A stretch of 40,591 nucleotides of DNA, from NCBI GenBank assembly GCA_016785015.1, contig JADHTJ010000025.1, positions 1 through 40,591 on the forward strand, read 5' to 3'. Made by a program: the position numbers and the translations under genes. This DNA comes from Anaerolineales bacterium. GTDB taxonomy: Bacteria; Chloroflexota; Anaerolineae; Anaerolineales; UBA11858. The notes below the pieces were generated by a model, which did no database searches, had not been told where the DNA came from, and was given only the letters and a program-made list of their open reading frames with translations. Shown one piece after another: positions 23,244-32,137 of the stretch (the first letter of the stretch is position 1; each line of letters starts with the position of its first letter).

Positions 23244-24203
23244 ATGTCTCGAAAAATCTATATAGCAATCCTACTGATGGTTAGCTTGGCCTTATTGGTT
23301 GCCTGCACTCCGGGTGCAGCGTCAGAAGTGGAAGTCGCCGAGGTGGTGGAACCAGAACCGGAAGCAGAATCCGAAGCCACGGGCGTCATCGTCCTGGCCG
23401 ACGTTTCCGACGAACCCGCCAAAAAGATCGCCCGCTTCCAGCCACTGGCCGATTACCTGGCCGCTAACCTGGGAGAATACGGCATCGGCGTGGGTGAGGT
23501 CAAAATCGCCGCGGATATGGACTCGATGATTGCCATGCTGTCCAACGGGGAGGTCGACCTGTATTTTGACAGCTCGTACCCCTCGCTGATCATCAGTGAA
23601 GCATCGGGTGCGGTGCCGATCTTGCGCCGCTGGAAGGGCGGTGCTGGGGAATACCATTCGGTGATCTTCGCACGCGCCGACAGCGGCCTGACCTCTCTGG
23701 ATGACCTGCCAGGTAAGATGCTGGCTATGGAAGATGACGGTTCCACCTCCGGCTATATGCTGCCCATGGCGCACTTCACGAGCGCCGGCCTGACACTGGC
23801 AGAAAAGGACTCTGAGAATAGTGCTGTCGCTGCCGACGAAGTCGGGTATGTCTTCTCCGGAGACGATGATAACACCTTACAATGGGTGATCATCGGGAAA
23901 GTAGACGCCGGCGTGACCGATAACCTGAATTTCGAAGAACTCACCGAAAATAGCGACGTAGAGTTGGTCATCCTGGCCGAGACGGAAGCCTTGCCCCGTG
24001 GACTGGCCCTTGTGCGCCCAGGGATGGACCCCGAACTGCAGGCGGCCATCACCGCGCTGCTCGCTGGCTTGCACGAGATGGAAGAAGGGCCCGAAATCTT
24101 GGAGACTTTCAAGTCTACCAAGTTTGATGAGTTCCCCGAAGGCGCCGAGGCGGCCCTGGACCGCATGCGCGAACTGTATCAATTGGTGCAATCCAGCCAA
24201 TGA
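23244..24203 (+). CDS. PhnD-like substrate-binding lipoprotein
   Basis: The 319-residue protein begins with a lipoprotein signal ending LLVAC (lipid Cys21). An acidic Pro/Glu linker follows, then a periplasmic-binding fold of the phosphate/phosphonate-binding PhnD type (FQPLADYLAANLG, DLYFDSSYPSL, DDGSTSGYMLP). No ABC permease or ATPase is adjacent. Stand-alone PhnD-like proteins sometimes serve as sensors for diguanylate cyclases, which fits the GGDEF-EAL gene downstream. AAGGAG close before ATG 23244 decides the start over an ORF start 60 bases upstream. It overlaps the next gene by four bases (ATGA). Confidence 0.88.
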   Translation: MSRKIYIAILLMVSLALLVACTPGAASEVEVAEVVEPEPEAESEATGVIVLADVSDEPAKKIARFQPLADYLAANLGEYGIGVGEVKIAADMDSMIAMLSNGEVDLYFDSSYPSLIISEASGAVPILRRWKGGAGEYHSVIFARADSGLTSLDDLPGKMLAMEDDGSTSGYMLPMAHFTSAGLTLAEKDSENSAVAADEVGYVFSGDDDNTLQWVIIGKVDAGVTDNLNFEELTENSDVELVILAETEALPRGLALVRPGMDPELQAAITALLAGLHEMEEGPEILETFKSTKFDEFPEGAEAALDRMRELYQLVQSSQ

Positions 24204-25054
24204 GTAAGCCTCAGATTTCCCGGCTGTGTTTTCTTAGCATGCTGCTCACCATTGTAGTCAGCGGGTGTGCCCTGCTGCCGGTCGCCAAGTGCGAGCTGCA
24301 CGACGGTACGCTATCCGTGCAGGCCTGGCCGGGAAATCCAGAAGGCGTGAATTTTACTGAACCGTCCGGAATCGTCTACCATGAGCAGCGTGGCACCCTG
24401 TTCGTGGTCGGCGATGAAGGCCATATGGCTGAATTTGGACTCGATGGCCAGTTGGTCAAGCGGGCGCATGTGCGCTTTGCGGATTTTGAAGGCATTACGT
24501 ACAACCCCGAAACCAATTTGTTGTATGTGGCGGTAGAGGGTGAAGAGTTGATCCTGGAGTTCGACCCGCACGATTTCGAATTGCTGCGCCAGTTCAGCAT
24601 CGATCGATATTATCAGGGTGAACTGCTGCTCCCATCGGGCGGCCAGGGAGTAGAGGCGATCACTTTCGTCCCAAACCCAGACCACCCCCAGGGCGGTACC
24701 TTCTACCTGACCAACCAGAGCCAGGGTTCCGAAGGAGATGAGCCCTCGCTGCTCATCGAGGTCGAAGTGCCTCTCACCAGTCAGGCCACTGAATCATTAA
24801 CCGCGCAGGTCAGCATGGCGATCCCCATGGCTACGCTGGACCTTTCCGGTTTGCATTACGATTCCGTCTGCGGGCATTTGATCTTGATCAGCGACCGCGG
24901 GAACACCCTCCAGGTGATCGGATTAGACGGTGAGATTGCCGCGACCTATGCCCTGCCAGGCCAGGATCAGGAAGGCATCACCCTTGATGCGCAGGATAAT
25001 ATCTACATTGCCCAGGATTCCGGGGCAATACTTCGAGCTACTTGGGATCAATAA
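24200..25054 (+). CDS. SdiA-regulated-like beta-propeller lipoprotein
   Basis: The 284-residue protein has a lipoprotein signal ending VVSGC (Cys23). Blade-like repeats follow: LFVVGDEGHMAEFGLDG, DFEGITYNPETNLLYVAVEG, LSGLHYDSVCGHLILISDRG and QEGITLDAQDNIYIAQDSG. This matches the SdiA-regulated / phytase-esterase-like propeller family, whose members are extracytoplasmic and of uncertain activity. The ATG overlaps the PhnD-like stop (ATGA), and the GGDEF-EAL gene starts 18 bases downstream, so the three are co-transcribed. A ligand-processing or signal-sensing role beside the PhnD-like protein is plausible but not shown. Confidence 0.82.
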   Translation: MSKPQISRLCFLSMLLTIVVSGCALLPVAKCELHDGTLSVQAWPGNPEGVNFTEPSGIVYHEQRGTLFVVGDEGHMAEFGLDGQLVKRAHVRFADFEGITYNPETNLLYVAVEGEELILEFDPHDFELLRQFSIDRYYQGELLLPSGGQGVEAITFVPNPDHPQGGTFYLTNQSQGSEGDEPSLLIEVEVPLTSQATESLTAQVSMAIPMATLDLSGLHYDSVCGHLILISDRGNTLQVIGLDGEIAATYALPGQDQEGITLDAQDNIYIAQDSGAILRATWDQ

Positions 25055-25072
25055 TATGAAGCTGGATGGCGA

Positions 25073-27130
25073 ATGCTCAGATTAAGATGGACAAATTGGC
25101 TGCTGGCCTACAAGGGTATTTCGATAATCGCGCTGCTGATTATTGTATCGGTGACAACCACGACGGTCCTGGCGGTGCGCCGCGAGCAAGCCACCTATCG
25201 GGCTGAACTCCAGGTACAGGCAGTGCAGATTGTGACTGCTTTGGAGATTTATTCGCGTGATGATCTCTATTACCTGAATGTCGATACGATCAATGATGTC
25301 TTCGAAGATTTGGGAGAGCAAGAATTGTTTTTTTCCTTTGGCCGCGTTTTCGACCCTGAAGGGCGCATCCTGGCTGATGCTTTTGATGATTCGCTAGGGT
25401 ACTCGGATGCGATCGATCCCCTGGGTAAGCGAATTCTGTAAAGCGCTGATTTCTATTTCGAATGGCAGCAGGATCAATTGCTGGCTGGCACGGCGGTCAG
25501 GGTTGGCGCCCAACGTTTTGGGGCTTTGGCCATCGGGCTGCCCTTGGCCCCGCTCGAGGCCAAGGTTGCCGCTTTGCGAAATCAGGGTTTGGTGACTACC
25601 ATGGTGGCGACATTCGTAGGCACGCTGATTGCAGTGTTCGTCAGCCGCACGATCACCCATCCCATTCGAGCCTTGACCGATGTGGCAACACAGCTGTCCC
25701 AAGGCGATCTGGATCAACGGGTTTCCATCGGAGCGGGTGCTGAAATTGGGCTGTTGGCGGACACAATGAATTCGATGGCGGATGAGCTGCAGAACACCCA
25801 GAAAAAATTGGCATATGATGCTCTACACGATGGCCTGACAAACCTTCCAAACCGAACACTCTTCCTGGATCGCCTCAACCATGCCATTAAGAAAACAAAA
25901 CGTGTTGGAGAGAATTTCTTTGCGGTAATCTTCCTGGACATTGATCGCTTCAAGCTTGTAAATGATAGCCTTGGTCACGCAATTGGAGATTTATTGCTCA
26001 TTGAGATTGCCAAGCGTTTGCAAAATTGTCTGCGTCCGGGTGACACAGTTGCACGCCTGGGAGGTGACGAGTTTGCCATGCTCTTAGAGAACATCACCGA
26101 GACTGCCCAGGTAACGCGCATTGCAGATCGCATTCAAGAAATATTGATGCAGCCTAATTTTTTGGAAGATAACCAGATATTTATTTCAGCGAGCATTGGG
26201 ATTGCTTTGAGTATCGATGAGGACAAAAGCGCCGAAGATATCATTCGAGATGCTGATACAGCCATGTATCGGGCCAAATCACAAGGGAAAGCTCGCTATG
26301 AATTTTTCGACCCGGACATGCACGCCGCAGCTTCCTCACTAATGCAATTGGAAGTAGATTTACGACAGGCAATTGAGAACCAGGAGTTTATTGTCTTTTA
26401 CCAGCCATTGATTTCGCTTGAGAGTGGACGAATTGTAGCAACAGAGGCCCTTATACGCTGGCAGCATCCAAATAGAGGCCTCTTGACGCCTGGAGTTTTT
26501 ATGCCGATTCTGGAAGAAACCGACATGATCATTCCTGTTGGCGAGTGGGTTTTGCAAACCGCTTGCACCCAAAATAAGTCCTGGCAAGATGCCGGGCATC
26601 CAGAATTAAGGATTGCCGTTAACTTCTCGGCGCGCCAGTTCGAGATCAGTTATCTGCCTGATATGATTCAGAACGTGCTCGATGAGACAGGCCTGTCTCC
26701 TGAGACGTTAGAATTGGAAATCACCGAAAGCGTAGCCATTAAGGATAGAGAACAAACGATCGAAATACTGAATGCTATACACGAAATTGGTGTTGGGATT
26801 TCTCTGGACGATTTTGGTAGTGGATACTCATCACTAAGCTATTTAAACAAGTATCCATTTCAAAAATTGAAAGCCGACCGCTCATTTGTCATGGGCATCA
26901 CTGATGATCCAAATGAGGCAGCAATTACGGCTGCAATCATTGCCATGGCCCATAGCTTGAAGTTGCGAGTTGTTGCTGAAGGTGTGGAAACAAAAGAGCA
27001 ATTAGACCTGCTTTATGATCAGGACTGTGATGAAGTGCAAGGCTATTATTTCAGCCGTCCCATTCCTGCCAAACAATTGGCTGCCTTGTTGCAGAATAAG
27101 CAATTGATCCCAAAGACAGAAAAAATATAA
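25073..27130 (+). pseudogene. Membrane GGDEF-EAL protein interrupted by one in-frame TAA
   Basis: Read through codon 123, the frame encodes 684 residues plus the interruption. There is an N-terminal helix (about 13-35), an extracytoplasmic sensor region, a second helix near 180-200, a HAMP segment (SRTITHPIRAL), a GGDEF domain (GGDEF 330-334, RxxD I-site RPGD just before it) and an EAL domain (EAL 458-460, LDDFGSGYSSL, AEGVET). All catalytic motifs look intact, so it could make or degrade c-di-GMP. The only lesion is TAA at 25439-25441; frame and similarity continue directly after it (SADFYFEWQQDQ). A TTG at 25478 could start a shorter protein keeping helix 2, HAMP, GGDEF and EAL. It is the last gene of the riboswitch unit. 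Confidence 0.85.
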
Positions 27131-27431
27131 CCAAGTTACTCAAACCATACTCAGCCACAAATCCTTTCGAACATTCGAACAACGACAGACAATGTCAAAA
27201 CGGCCTAGGCTCTGAAATTTTGGTTATCAGATTATTGGGAAAAATTCTTGGGTTCCTGATACTTTTTTCAGCTTTCAAGCTTCCATTGATTATTTTGGAA
27301 TCTCTTCTAAAGGTCCTCGTAGTGTAAAATCGAAACGGAGGCAGGCTGCAGTCGAAGCAAAGGATCGATTTCTCAGCCCTGCGACTCGACCATTAGTTGT
27401 CTTTTCCACTCAGGGATAGGGTTGTCTTATT
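27131..27431. other. Intergenic region between convergent genes; nothing identified
   Basis: This 301-base stretch lies between the ends of the GGDEF-EAL gene and the DsbA-like gene. No ORF, strong hairpin or known RNA motif was recognised. Confidence 0.5.
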
Positions 27432-27911
27432 TTATTCACTCACCGCCAAAGCAGCCTCGATGGCCTGTGCCAACAATTGGGGGTTAGCGCCAATTACCGG
27501 CTGGCCATTGACCAGGAATGAGGGTGTACCTGGCAACTTTAAATCGCGTGCAAAATCAAGATCGTACTCAACGGTTCTTTGGTGCTGGTTGCTGTCCAGA
27601 CAGGCATTGAAAGTTTCAACATCTAGGCCAACATCTTTGGCATAAATTCGCAGTTTTTCTACCCCAGCATTGGTGTAAGAAGATCCCCGCTGAGAATAAA
27701 CTCGGTCCAAATATTCCCAAAACAGACCTTGATCGCGGGCACATTGACCGGCCTGGGCAGCCTTGGGTGAGTCGGCGGTGATGATGGGGAAATCGCGCCA
27801 CTCCACTCTTAGGTCATCCCCGTAATAATCAAGCAGCTGCCCAACAATGCCCGTCTGATGCCAGGCCCGACACGCTGAACAAGTAAAATCCCCAAATTCA
27901 GTTAGCACCAC
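27432..27911 (-). CDS. DsbA-family thioredoxin-fold protein lacking a signal peptide
   Basis: The 159-residue product has a complete DsbA-type core: strand VVLTEFGDF, redox motif CSAC, an inserted helical region (SPKAAQAGQCARDQGLFWEYLDRV) and the cis-Pro loop GTPSFLVNG. Relatives are exported disulfide oxidoreductases, but no signal peptide or anchor precedes this core. The open frame extends upstream only to a TGA at 27957-27959, with no ATG. A basic 14-codon ORF (MSKSSRKSKKQLWC) overlaps in another frame, which suggests a lost or frameshifted N-terminus. The start at the GTG at 27911 is arbitrary. It is either a cytosolic variant or a decaying gene. Confidence 0.7.
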   Translation of the reverse strand: MVLTEFGDFTCSACRAWHQTGIVGQLLDYYGDDLRVEWRDFPIITADSPKAAQAGQCARDQGLFWEYLDRVYSQRGSSYTNAGVEKLRIYAKDVGLDVETFNACLDSNQHQRTVEYDLDFARDLKLPGTPSFLVNGQPVIGANPQLLAQAIEAALAVSE

Positions 27912-28090
27912 AACTGCTTCTTCGATTTTCTTGATGACTTTGACATTATGTTCCCTTCATGAGAGATAGAATTGCTAGTAAAGATAGTTTATTAGATTGG
28001 GTTCTTACATCAAGGAAAAATTCTTTCAGGGAGCATTCCGTCTGGCTGGCTGGTAGTTGTTTATTGGAATAAGTTCTAAAACGCACAATT

Positions 28091-28119
28091 TTGACATTGT
28101 GGGTCGAATTCCCTATAAT
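28091..28119 (+). promoter_or_regulatory. Consensus sigma-70 promoter for the SdrD-B-like lipoprotein gene
   Basis: TTGACA (28091-28096), a 17-base spacer and TATAAT (28114-28119) form a full-consensus promoter. The expected start is near 28126, giving a leader of about 80 bases before ATG 28207. The rest of 27912-28206 shows nothing else. Confidence 0.8.
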
Positions 28120-28206
28120 GAAACAGTTTGAATTAGCCAAAGAATTGTCAGTTTTTATGCAGAGATTTATTCCACGACCTTTCCTTTATATTGAAAGAGG
28201 CATGCC

Positions 28207-30330
28207 ATGACAAAAAAAACTAAACTTTGGATTATTCTATTTATATTGTTAATAGCTTCTCTTGCATGCACCTGGGATGATGTCCGAAATTTGTTGCCAA
28301 AAAGCGTGGTCGGTATTGATCAGGATCCTAGCAATCGAATCAGTGGGATTGTTTGGTTAGACACAAATATGAATGGGTTGAAAGACGAGGATGAAGATTT
28401 TTTGGGAGGGGTAGATGTAAGAGTGCATAACAAGAACGGAGAAATAATCGCGTCTACAACAACTGCTCTAACTACTATTGGCGAGAATGTGATGGGAAAT
28501 CCTACTAATTACCTGATCTCGACATTTGATATACCGAGAGATGATCTTTTTCGCCTGGAATTCATTTTGCCATCTGGAATGAGATTCACCATTAAACATG
28601 ATAAAAATATTACTCATGGAAGTCACGTGTATCCAGAAGGGGTAGATGTAGGCTTTAATGATTGGGACGCAATATACCCTCATTCATCGACCGGTAACAA
28701 TGCCGGGGTTGTGCAGGAAACCTGGACCTTCATCGGGGATTTCGTCTGGAATGATTTAAACCGCAACGGTCGCCAAGATGATGGAGAACTGGGTGTAAAA
28801 GATATCATCGTAACTCTGTATGATGCACAAACTGGGGATGAAATTGAATCCACGATCACCGACGCAAAGGGTTGGTATGGATTCGTTGTCAGCGATGCTA
28901 CCGTAAAACGCACTTACGAGCTAGAGTTCATCTTACCAGATGGGTTTCTATTCACGATAAAAGATGCACCCGACGTAGCATTTTTTCGCAATAGTGATGT
29001 GAACACTTCTCGCGATATGGTAGGCTGGACAGATCTATTTACAGTTTGGCCTGGAGAAGTAAATGAAGATTTGGATGCAGGCTTGATCTCTGTGCCGCCC
29101 ACGCCAACGAGCACGGCGACACGTACACCAACCCCAACCCACACGGCGGCACCTTTGCCAACATCCACGTCAACAGCGACGCCAACAGAGATACCATCGG
29201 CTACGCCTACGTTTGTTATTGACGTCGATGGTGATACGCTTGAATTTGGCGATGCCCCCAATCCATATCCGGTTGCCCGTAGTGATGATGGCGCCTGGAT
29301 TATGCCAGGCACAAAGGCATTTTTAGGAAAATCGATTGATTTTGAAATTATCCCCAATGTTGTTGATGAGGATCCATTTGATGATGGATTAGTCGCACTA
29401 GATTTCTCATCACGAGAGGCAGTTTTATCAATTACCCTCACTGAAGAAGTTCTGACAAAAAACGACTCGATTTCCAAAATATGGCTCAATCTCTATATAA
29501 ATATTGTGATTGATATCAATGACAATGGCCATTGGGGAAATGAAGGTGAATGGATCGTGCAAAACTGTTCCACCGGTACACAGAACATGCCCATAAATGA
29601 GCCACAAACTATCCGCTGCCCCATGGCAGGTAGTGTTTCCAATTTTGAGCCAGATGGCACGCATTGGACACGAGTACTTTTAAGTGATTGGCAACCAGCT
29701 CAAACAAATTGGGATGGAACCGGACTTAAACACGCACCCTGGTTCTTCTCTCATGGCGAAGTAGAAGATTATAAGTTCGAGGATATCCCTACAGGCAGCA
29801 CGGACGGCACTGTTGGCGTTGAACAGGCACACTGCCGCTATGGCGACGGCAAAGCATATTTACATAAATTCGGTCTCAAAGAGGGTGATTTACTCGTTTT
29901 AGATGGGCGCAATTTTTTGGCCTACTGGTTGTGGGTGCAGCCCATTGGCTACGACGGTCACTGCTGGATCGCAGCAAATTTGGTTCGATTGCCAGACGGG
30001 CTTGATGCCAAGTCACTTCCAGTGGTGGATCTGGTTTTGCCCATATCCGGTCACGCCCCAACTCCCACGGGGTTAAGCGTTACCCGTCAAGGGGACAAGG
30101 TCACCATCAAATCTGACTCGTCAAAGATTGGCGGCGACGACAACGCAGGATACTTAGCTCAAGTTTGGTATTACCAGAATGGCAACTTTATTGCCGTCGC
30201 CCTGCACACAGAAAAAGATCCCCCCGTCTTCGAGATCACCGCAGATAAAGGCAGCGAAGTTCATGTACGGGTACGCAATGTGCATTCAACTGGATATTCC
30301 CAATACAAAGAATACCGCGGCACACCCTAA
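28207..30330 (+). CDS. Large surface lipoprotein with SdrD-B-like, GEVED-like and SH3-like domains
   Basis: The 707-residue protein starts with a lipoprotein signal (LLIASLAC). Two prealbumin-like SdrD B-type domains follow, with Ca-loop-like Asp/Asn motifs: GIVWLDTNMNGLKDEDED near residue 48 and GDFVWNDLNRNGRQDDGE near 178. A Thr/Pro-rich linker (about 296-335) leads to a domain opening LEFGDAPNPYP and closing with GEVEDY, the GEVED-domain signature. After that come an SH3b-like segment (CRYGDGKAYL ... GHCWIAANLV) and a C-terminal beta domain. Such proteins are cell-surface adhesins or stalk proteins. It has a consensus promoter, and a dioxygenase-like lipoprotein gene follows within ten bases. 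Confidence 0.82.
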   Translation: MTKKTKLWIILFILLIASLACTWDDVRNLLPKSVVGIDQDPSNRISGIVWLDTNMNGLKDEDEDFLGGVDVRVHNKNGEIIASTTTALTTIGENVMGNPTNYLISTFDIPRDDLFRLEFILPSGMRFTIKHDKNITHGSHVYPEGVDVGFNDWDAIYPHSSTGNNAGVVQETWTFIGDFVWNDLNRNGRQDDGELGVKDIIVTLYDAQTGDEIESTITDAKGWYGFVVSDATVKRTYELEFILPDGFLFTIKDAPDVAFFRNSDVNTSRDMVGWTDLFTVWPGEVNEDLDAGLISVPPTPTSTATRTPTPTHTAAPLPTSTSTATPTEIPSATPTFVIDVDGDTLEFGDAPNPYPVARSDDGAWIMPGTKAFLGKSIDFEIIPNVVDEDPFDDGLVALDFSSREAVLSITLTEEVLTKNDSISKIWLNLYINIVIDINDNGHWGNEGEWIVQNCSTGTQNMPINEPQTIRCPMAGSVSNFEPDGTHWTRVLLSDWQPAQTNWDGTGLKHAPWFFSHGEVEDYKFEDIPTGSTDGTVGVEQAHCRYGDGKAYLHKFGLKEGDLLVLDGRNFLAYWLWVQPIGYDGHCWIAANLVRLPDGLDAKSLPVVDLVLPISGHAPTPTGLSVTRQGDKVTIKSDSSKIGGDDNAGYLAQVWYYQNGNFIAVALHTEKDPPVFEITADKGSEVHVRVRNVHSTGYSQYKEYRGTP

Positions 30331-30339
30331 GGAATGAAA

Positions 30340-31107
30340 ATGAAACACACAAACTTTAAATTGACAATTATGCTCTTGGCCGGGTTCATTCTAGTTGGAT
30401 GCTCTCAAAGAACAGAACCGACAAGTCAATCTTCGGCAGATGAGTCTTCTTTAGCAACAGAAGCTTCGCCTTCAACGGTTGTAAGCCCATCGTCAGTCCC
30501 CCAAGCGACAGAATCAACCCAAACTACGTCACAGGCTTTTGAAGTTACCTACTTCACACCCGCCCAAGGTGAGGGACCCTACTTCCCCCTCGAAATTCCT
30601 AAAGACCATGATAATGACCTCACAAATATTGAGGGTGTTGAGGGGTTTCCAAATGGCGAGGTGATCGAATTCTCAGGAATAGTTTATGACGCCAATGGAA
30701 CTCCCATTCCCGAAGTATTGATCGAAATCTGGCAGACAGACAGCAATGGCGTCTATCTTCATCCGGGCGATCCAGGAACCTGCCAGCGCGACCCGAATTT
30801 CCAGTTTTATGGGGAGGTGGTTACCAACGAGAATGGAGGGTACAGTTTCCGAACTATTTTACCGGGAAGATACGAGCCGCGTCCACGACACATCCACGTT
30901 AAGATCAAGTACCAAAGTGAAGTATTGCTGACAACCCAGTTCTACTTTGAAGGTGATGCCGAGCTTGAAGACGAAGCCATGTTCACACAGGTTGGCGGGG
31001 AGGGGCAACACCTTATCATCAGCCTGGAAGAAGGGTCGGATGCTGACGGCAATCTCATTTGGATAGGCCAAAGAAATATCGTTTTGGATATTTCTCTTAC
31101 AGAATAA
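30340..31107 (+). CDS. Intradiol ring-cleavage dioxygenase-like lipoprotein
   Basis: The 255-residue protein has a lipoprotein signal (FILVGC, Cys21), a Ser/Thr linker, then an intradiol dioxygenase core. Likely Fe(III) ligands are Tyr139 (NGVYLHP), Tyr178 (PGRYEP), His184 and His186 (HIHV). GPYFP and EIWQTDSNG are also characteristic. The short spacing between Tyr178 and His184 is like extracellular members of the family rather than protocatechuate 3,4-dioxygenase. It would cleave catechol-type aromatics outside the membrane; the substrate is unknown. AAGGA six bases before the ATG at 30340 favours it over the ATG at 30334. It is probably co-transcribed with the upstream adhesin-like gene. 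Confidence 0.87.
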   Translation: MKHTNFKLTIMLLAGFILVGCSQRTEPTSQSSADESSLATEASPSTVVSPSSVPQATESTQTTSQAFEVTYFTPAQGEGPYFPLEIPKDHDNDLTNIEGVEGFPNGEVIEFSGIVYDANGTPIPEVLIEIWQTDSNGVYLHPGDPGTCQRDPNFQFYGEVVTNENGGYSFRTILPGRYEPRPRHIHVKIKYQSEVLLTTQFYFEGDAELEDEAMFTQVGGEGQHLIISLEEGSDADGNLIWIGQRNIVLDISLTE

Positions 31108-31143
31108 CTAACTCTATGTGCAATATTATTCATGTAATACAAT

Positions 31144-31197
31144 GTCATTCTGAGCCATCGCCCGCCAAAGGCCCGCCTACGGCGTGCTCAGGATGAC
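31144..31197. repeat. CATTCTGAG-type hairpin repeat
   Basis: GTCATTCTGAGC (31144-31155) pairs with GCTCAGGATGAC (31186-31197), one mismatch. It is the same inner unit as in the 170-bp MITE but without that element's ends. It sits downstream of the dioxygenase-like gene and may act as a terminator. Confidence 0.7.
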
Positions 31198-31244
31198 AAA
31201 AAATTACAGAAAACCTGAACCTAATAGTAATTAAAGGAATACAA

Positions 31245-31667
31245 ATGGATTACGCCGCATACAAGCAGAAATATTATGCCAACCCCGAACCAGAGCCCCG
31301 TTATAGTTTCACGGGAGCTTTTAGCGTGGCACTTTATTATGAGAACTATGCAGAAGTGGTCGCTTACTACACGCAAGCACTTGGCCCCCCAGCTTATGTT
31401 GAGGGCGCTGGGACGCGCGGTTGGCGCATTGGAAAGGGGTGGCTGACGCTCTTTCAGGGAAAGTCTGGCAAACCAGAAAATGTCGAGATTGCCTTTGTCC
31501 TCGAGACACCAGAAGAAGCCGAAGAATTGCAGCGTGCTTTTATTGACGCAGGCGGCACAGGCGATCCCCCTTCGGATGAATTGATGTATGAACCTATCCG
31601 CTTCTGCGGTGTAACAGACCCATTTGGGACAAAAATTATCATCATCAGTCCACTTCAATCTGATTGA
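31245..31667 (+). CDS. VOC-superfamily protein
   Basis: The 140-residue protein has a VOC-like pattern: FSVALYYENYAEVVAYYTQALG at the start, VEIAFVLETPEEAEELQRAF in the middle and GVTDPFGTKIIIISP at the end. The metal-site residues are less clear than in the VOC gene at 10163, so it may be a binding protein rather than an enzyme. AAAGGA six bases before the ATG supports the start. It is a single gene between two repeat elements. Confidence 0.75.
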   Translation: MDYAAYKQKYYANPEPEPRYSFTGAFSVALYYENYAEVVAYYTQALGPPAYVEGAGTRGWRIGKGWLTLFQGKSGKPENVEIAFVLETPEEAEELQRAFIDAGGTGDPPSDELMYEPIRFCGVTDPFGTKIIIISPLQSD

Positions 31668-31711
31668 TATCGACCAGTATTTCTGATAAAAATCGAGACA
31701 TCTCCCTGAAT

Positions 31712-31881
31712 GGCAGCACGGTAGTAAACCGTGGAGCGTCCCAAATTGTCATTCTGAGCGACAAAAGGAGCGAAGAATCTATGTATTTGTCACTCAAAGA
31801 GTAAGATTCTTCGTCGCTGCTCTCCTCAGAATGACAGTTCTACGGCTGATTTCATTGTCCACGGTTAAGTACCGTCCTACC
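31712..31881 (+). mobile_element. Complete 170-bp MITE with 8-bp target-site duplication (second copy)
   Basis: Same element as 20816-20985 in opposite orientation, again exactly 170 bp. CCCTGAAT is present at both 31704-31711 and 31882-31889, so the target duplication is 8 bp (two further matching bases, GG, are ambiguous). Left end GGCAGCACGG, right end CCGTCCTACC. No coding capacity. From 31890 to 32028 no other feature was recognised. Confidence 0.92.
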
Positions 31882-32028
31882 CCCTGAATGGAGCAGCGCG
31901 AAGTCGAATGGAAATTATAGCCTTTCGACAAACAGTGCGCCCCAGGCGCACCTCCGCCAACGAGGATATTGACTGGACGCAACTCAGTTCACGAGCAAAT
32001 TGTGGTCGATAAAATCAGTATCTGAGCC

Positions 32029-32059
32029 AATGTCGCCAAAATGTCGCCCTGGTGACATT
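32029..32059 (+). promoter_or_regulatory. Candidate regulator-binding repeats upstream of the XRE gene
   Basis: AATGTCGCC occurs at 32029-32037 and 32040-32048, and its near inverse GGTGACATT at 32051-32059, the last overlapping the -35. The clustered direct and inverted copies look like a protein-binding array. Confidence 0.4.
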
Positions 32060-32085
32060 GAAATGTTTGAGCTGCTCCATATAAT
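32058..32085 (+). promoter_or_regulatory. Sigma-70 promoter of the XRE-DUF4870 gene
   Basis: TTGAAA (32058-32063), a 16-base spacer and a perfect TATAAT (32080-32085). The predicted start is near 32092, inside the palindrome GAACATGTTC, and the ATG is at 32138. Confidence 0.7.
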
Positions 32086-32088
32086 GTT

Positions 32089-32098
32089 GAACATGTTC
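32089..32098. promoter_or_regulatory. Palindromic operator candidate GAACATGTTC
   Basis: A perfect 10-bp palindrome four bases after the -10, followed by a second short palindrome TTCATGAA. A repressor here would block transcription. The XRE protein encoded downstream is the obvious candidate, which is inference. Confidence 0.5.
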
Positions 32099-32137
32099 AT
32101 GAACGAAATAGTAACCTATTCAACCAAGGAGCAATAG

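Noticed and set aside
24311..24685. 124-codon minus-strand frame inside the SdiA-regulated-like gene
   Set aside because: The plus frame has a signal peptide and propeller motifs, and it is coupled to its neighbours by an ATGA overlap.
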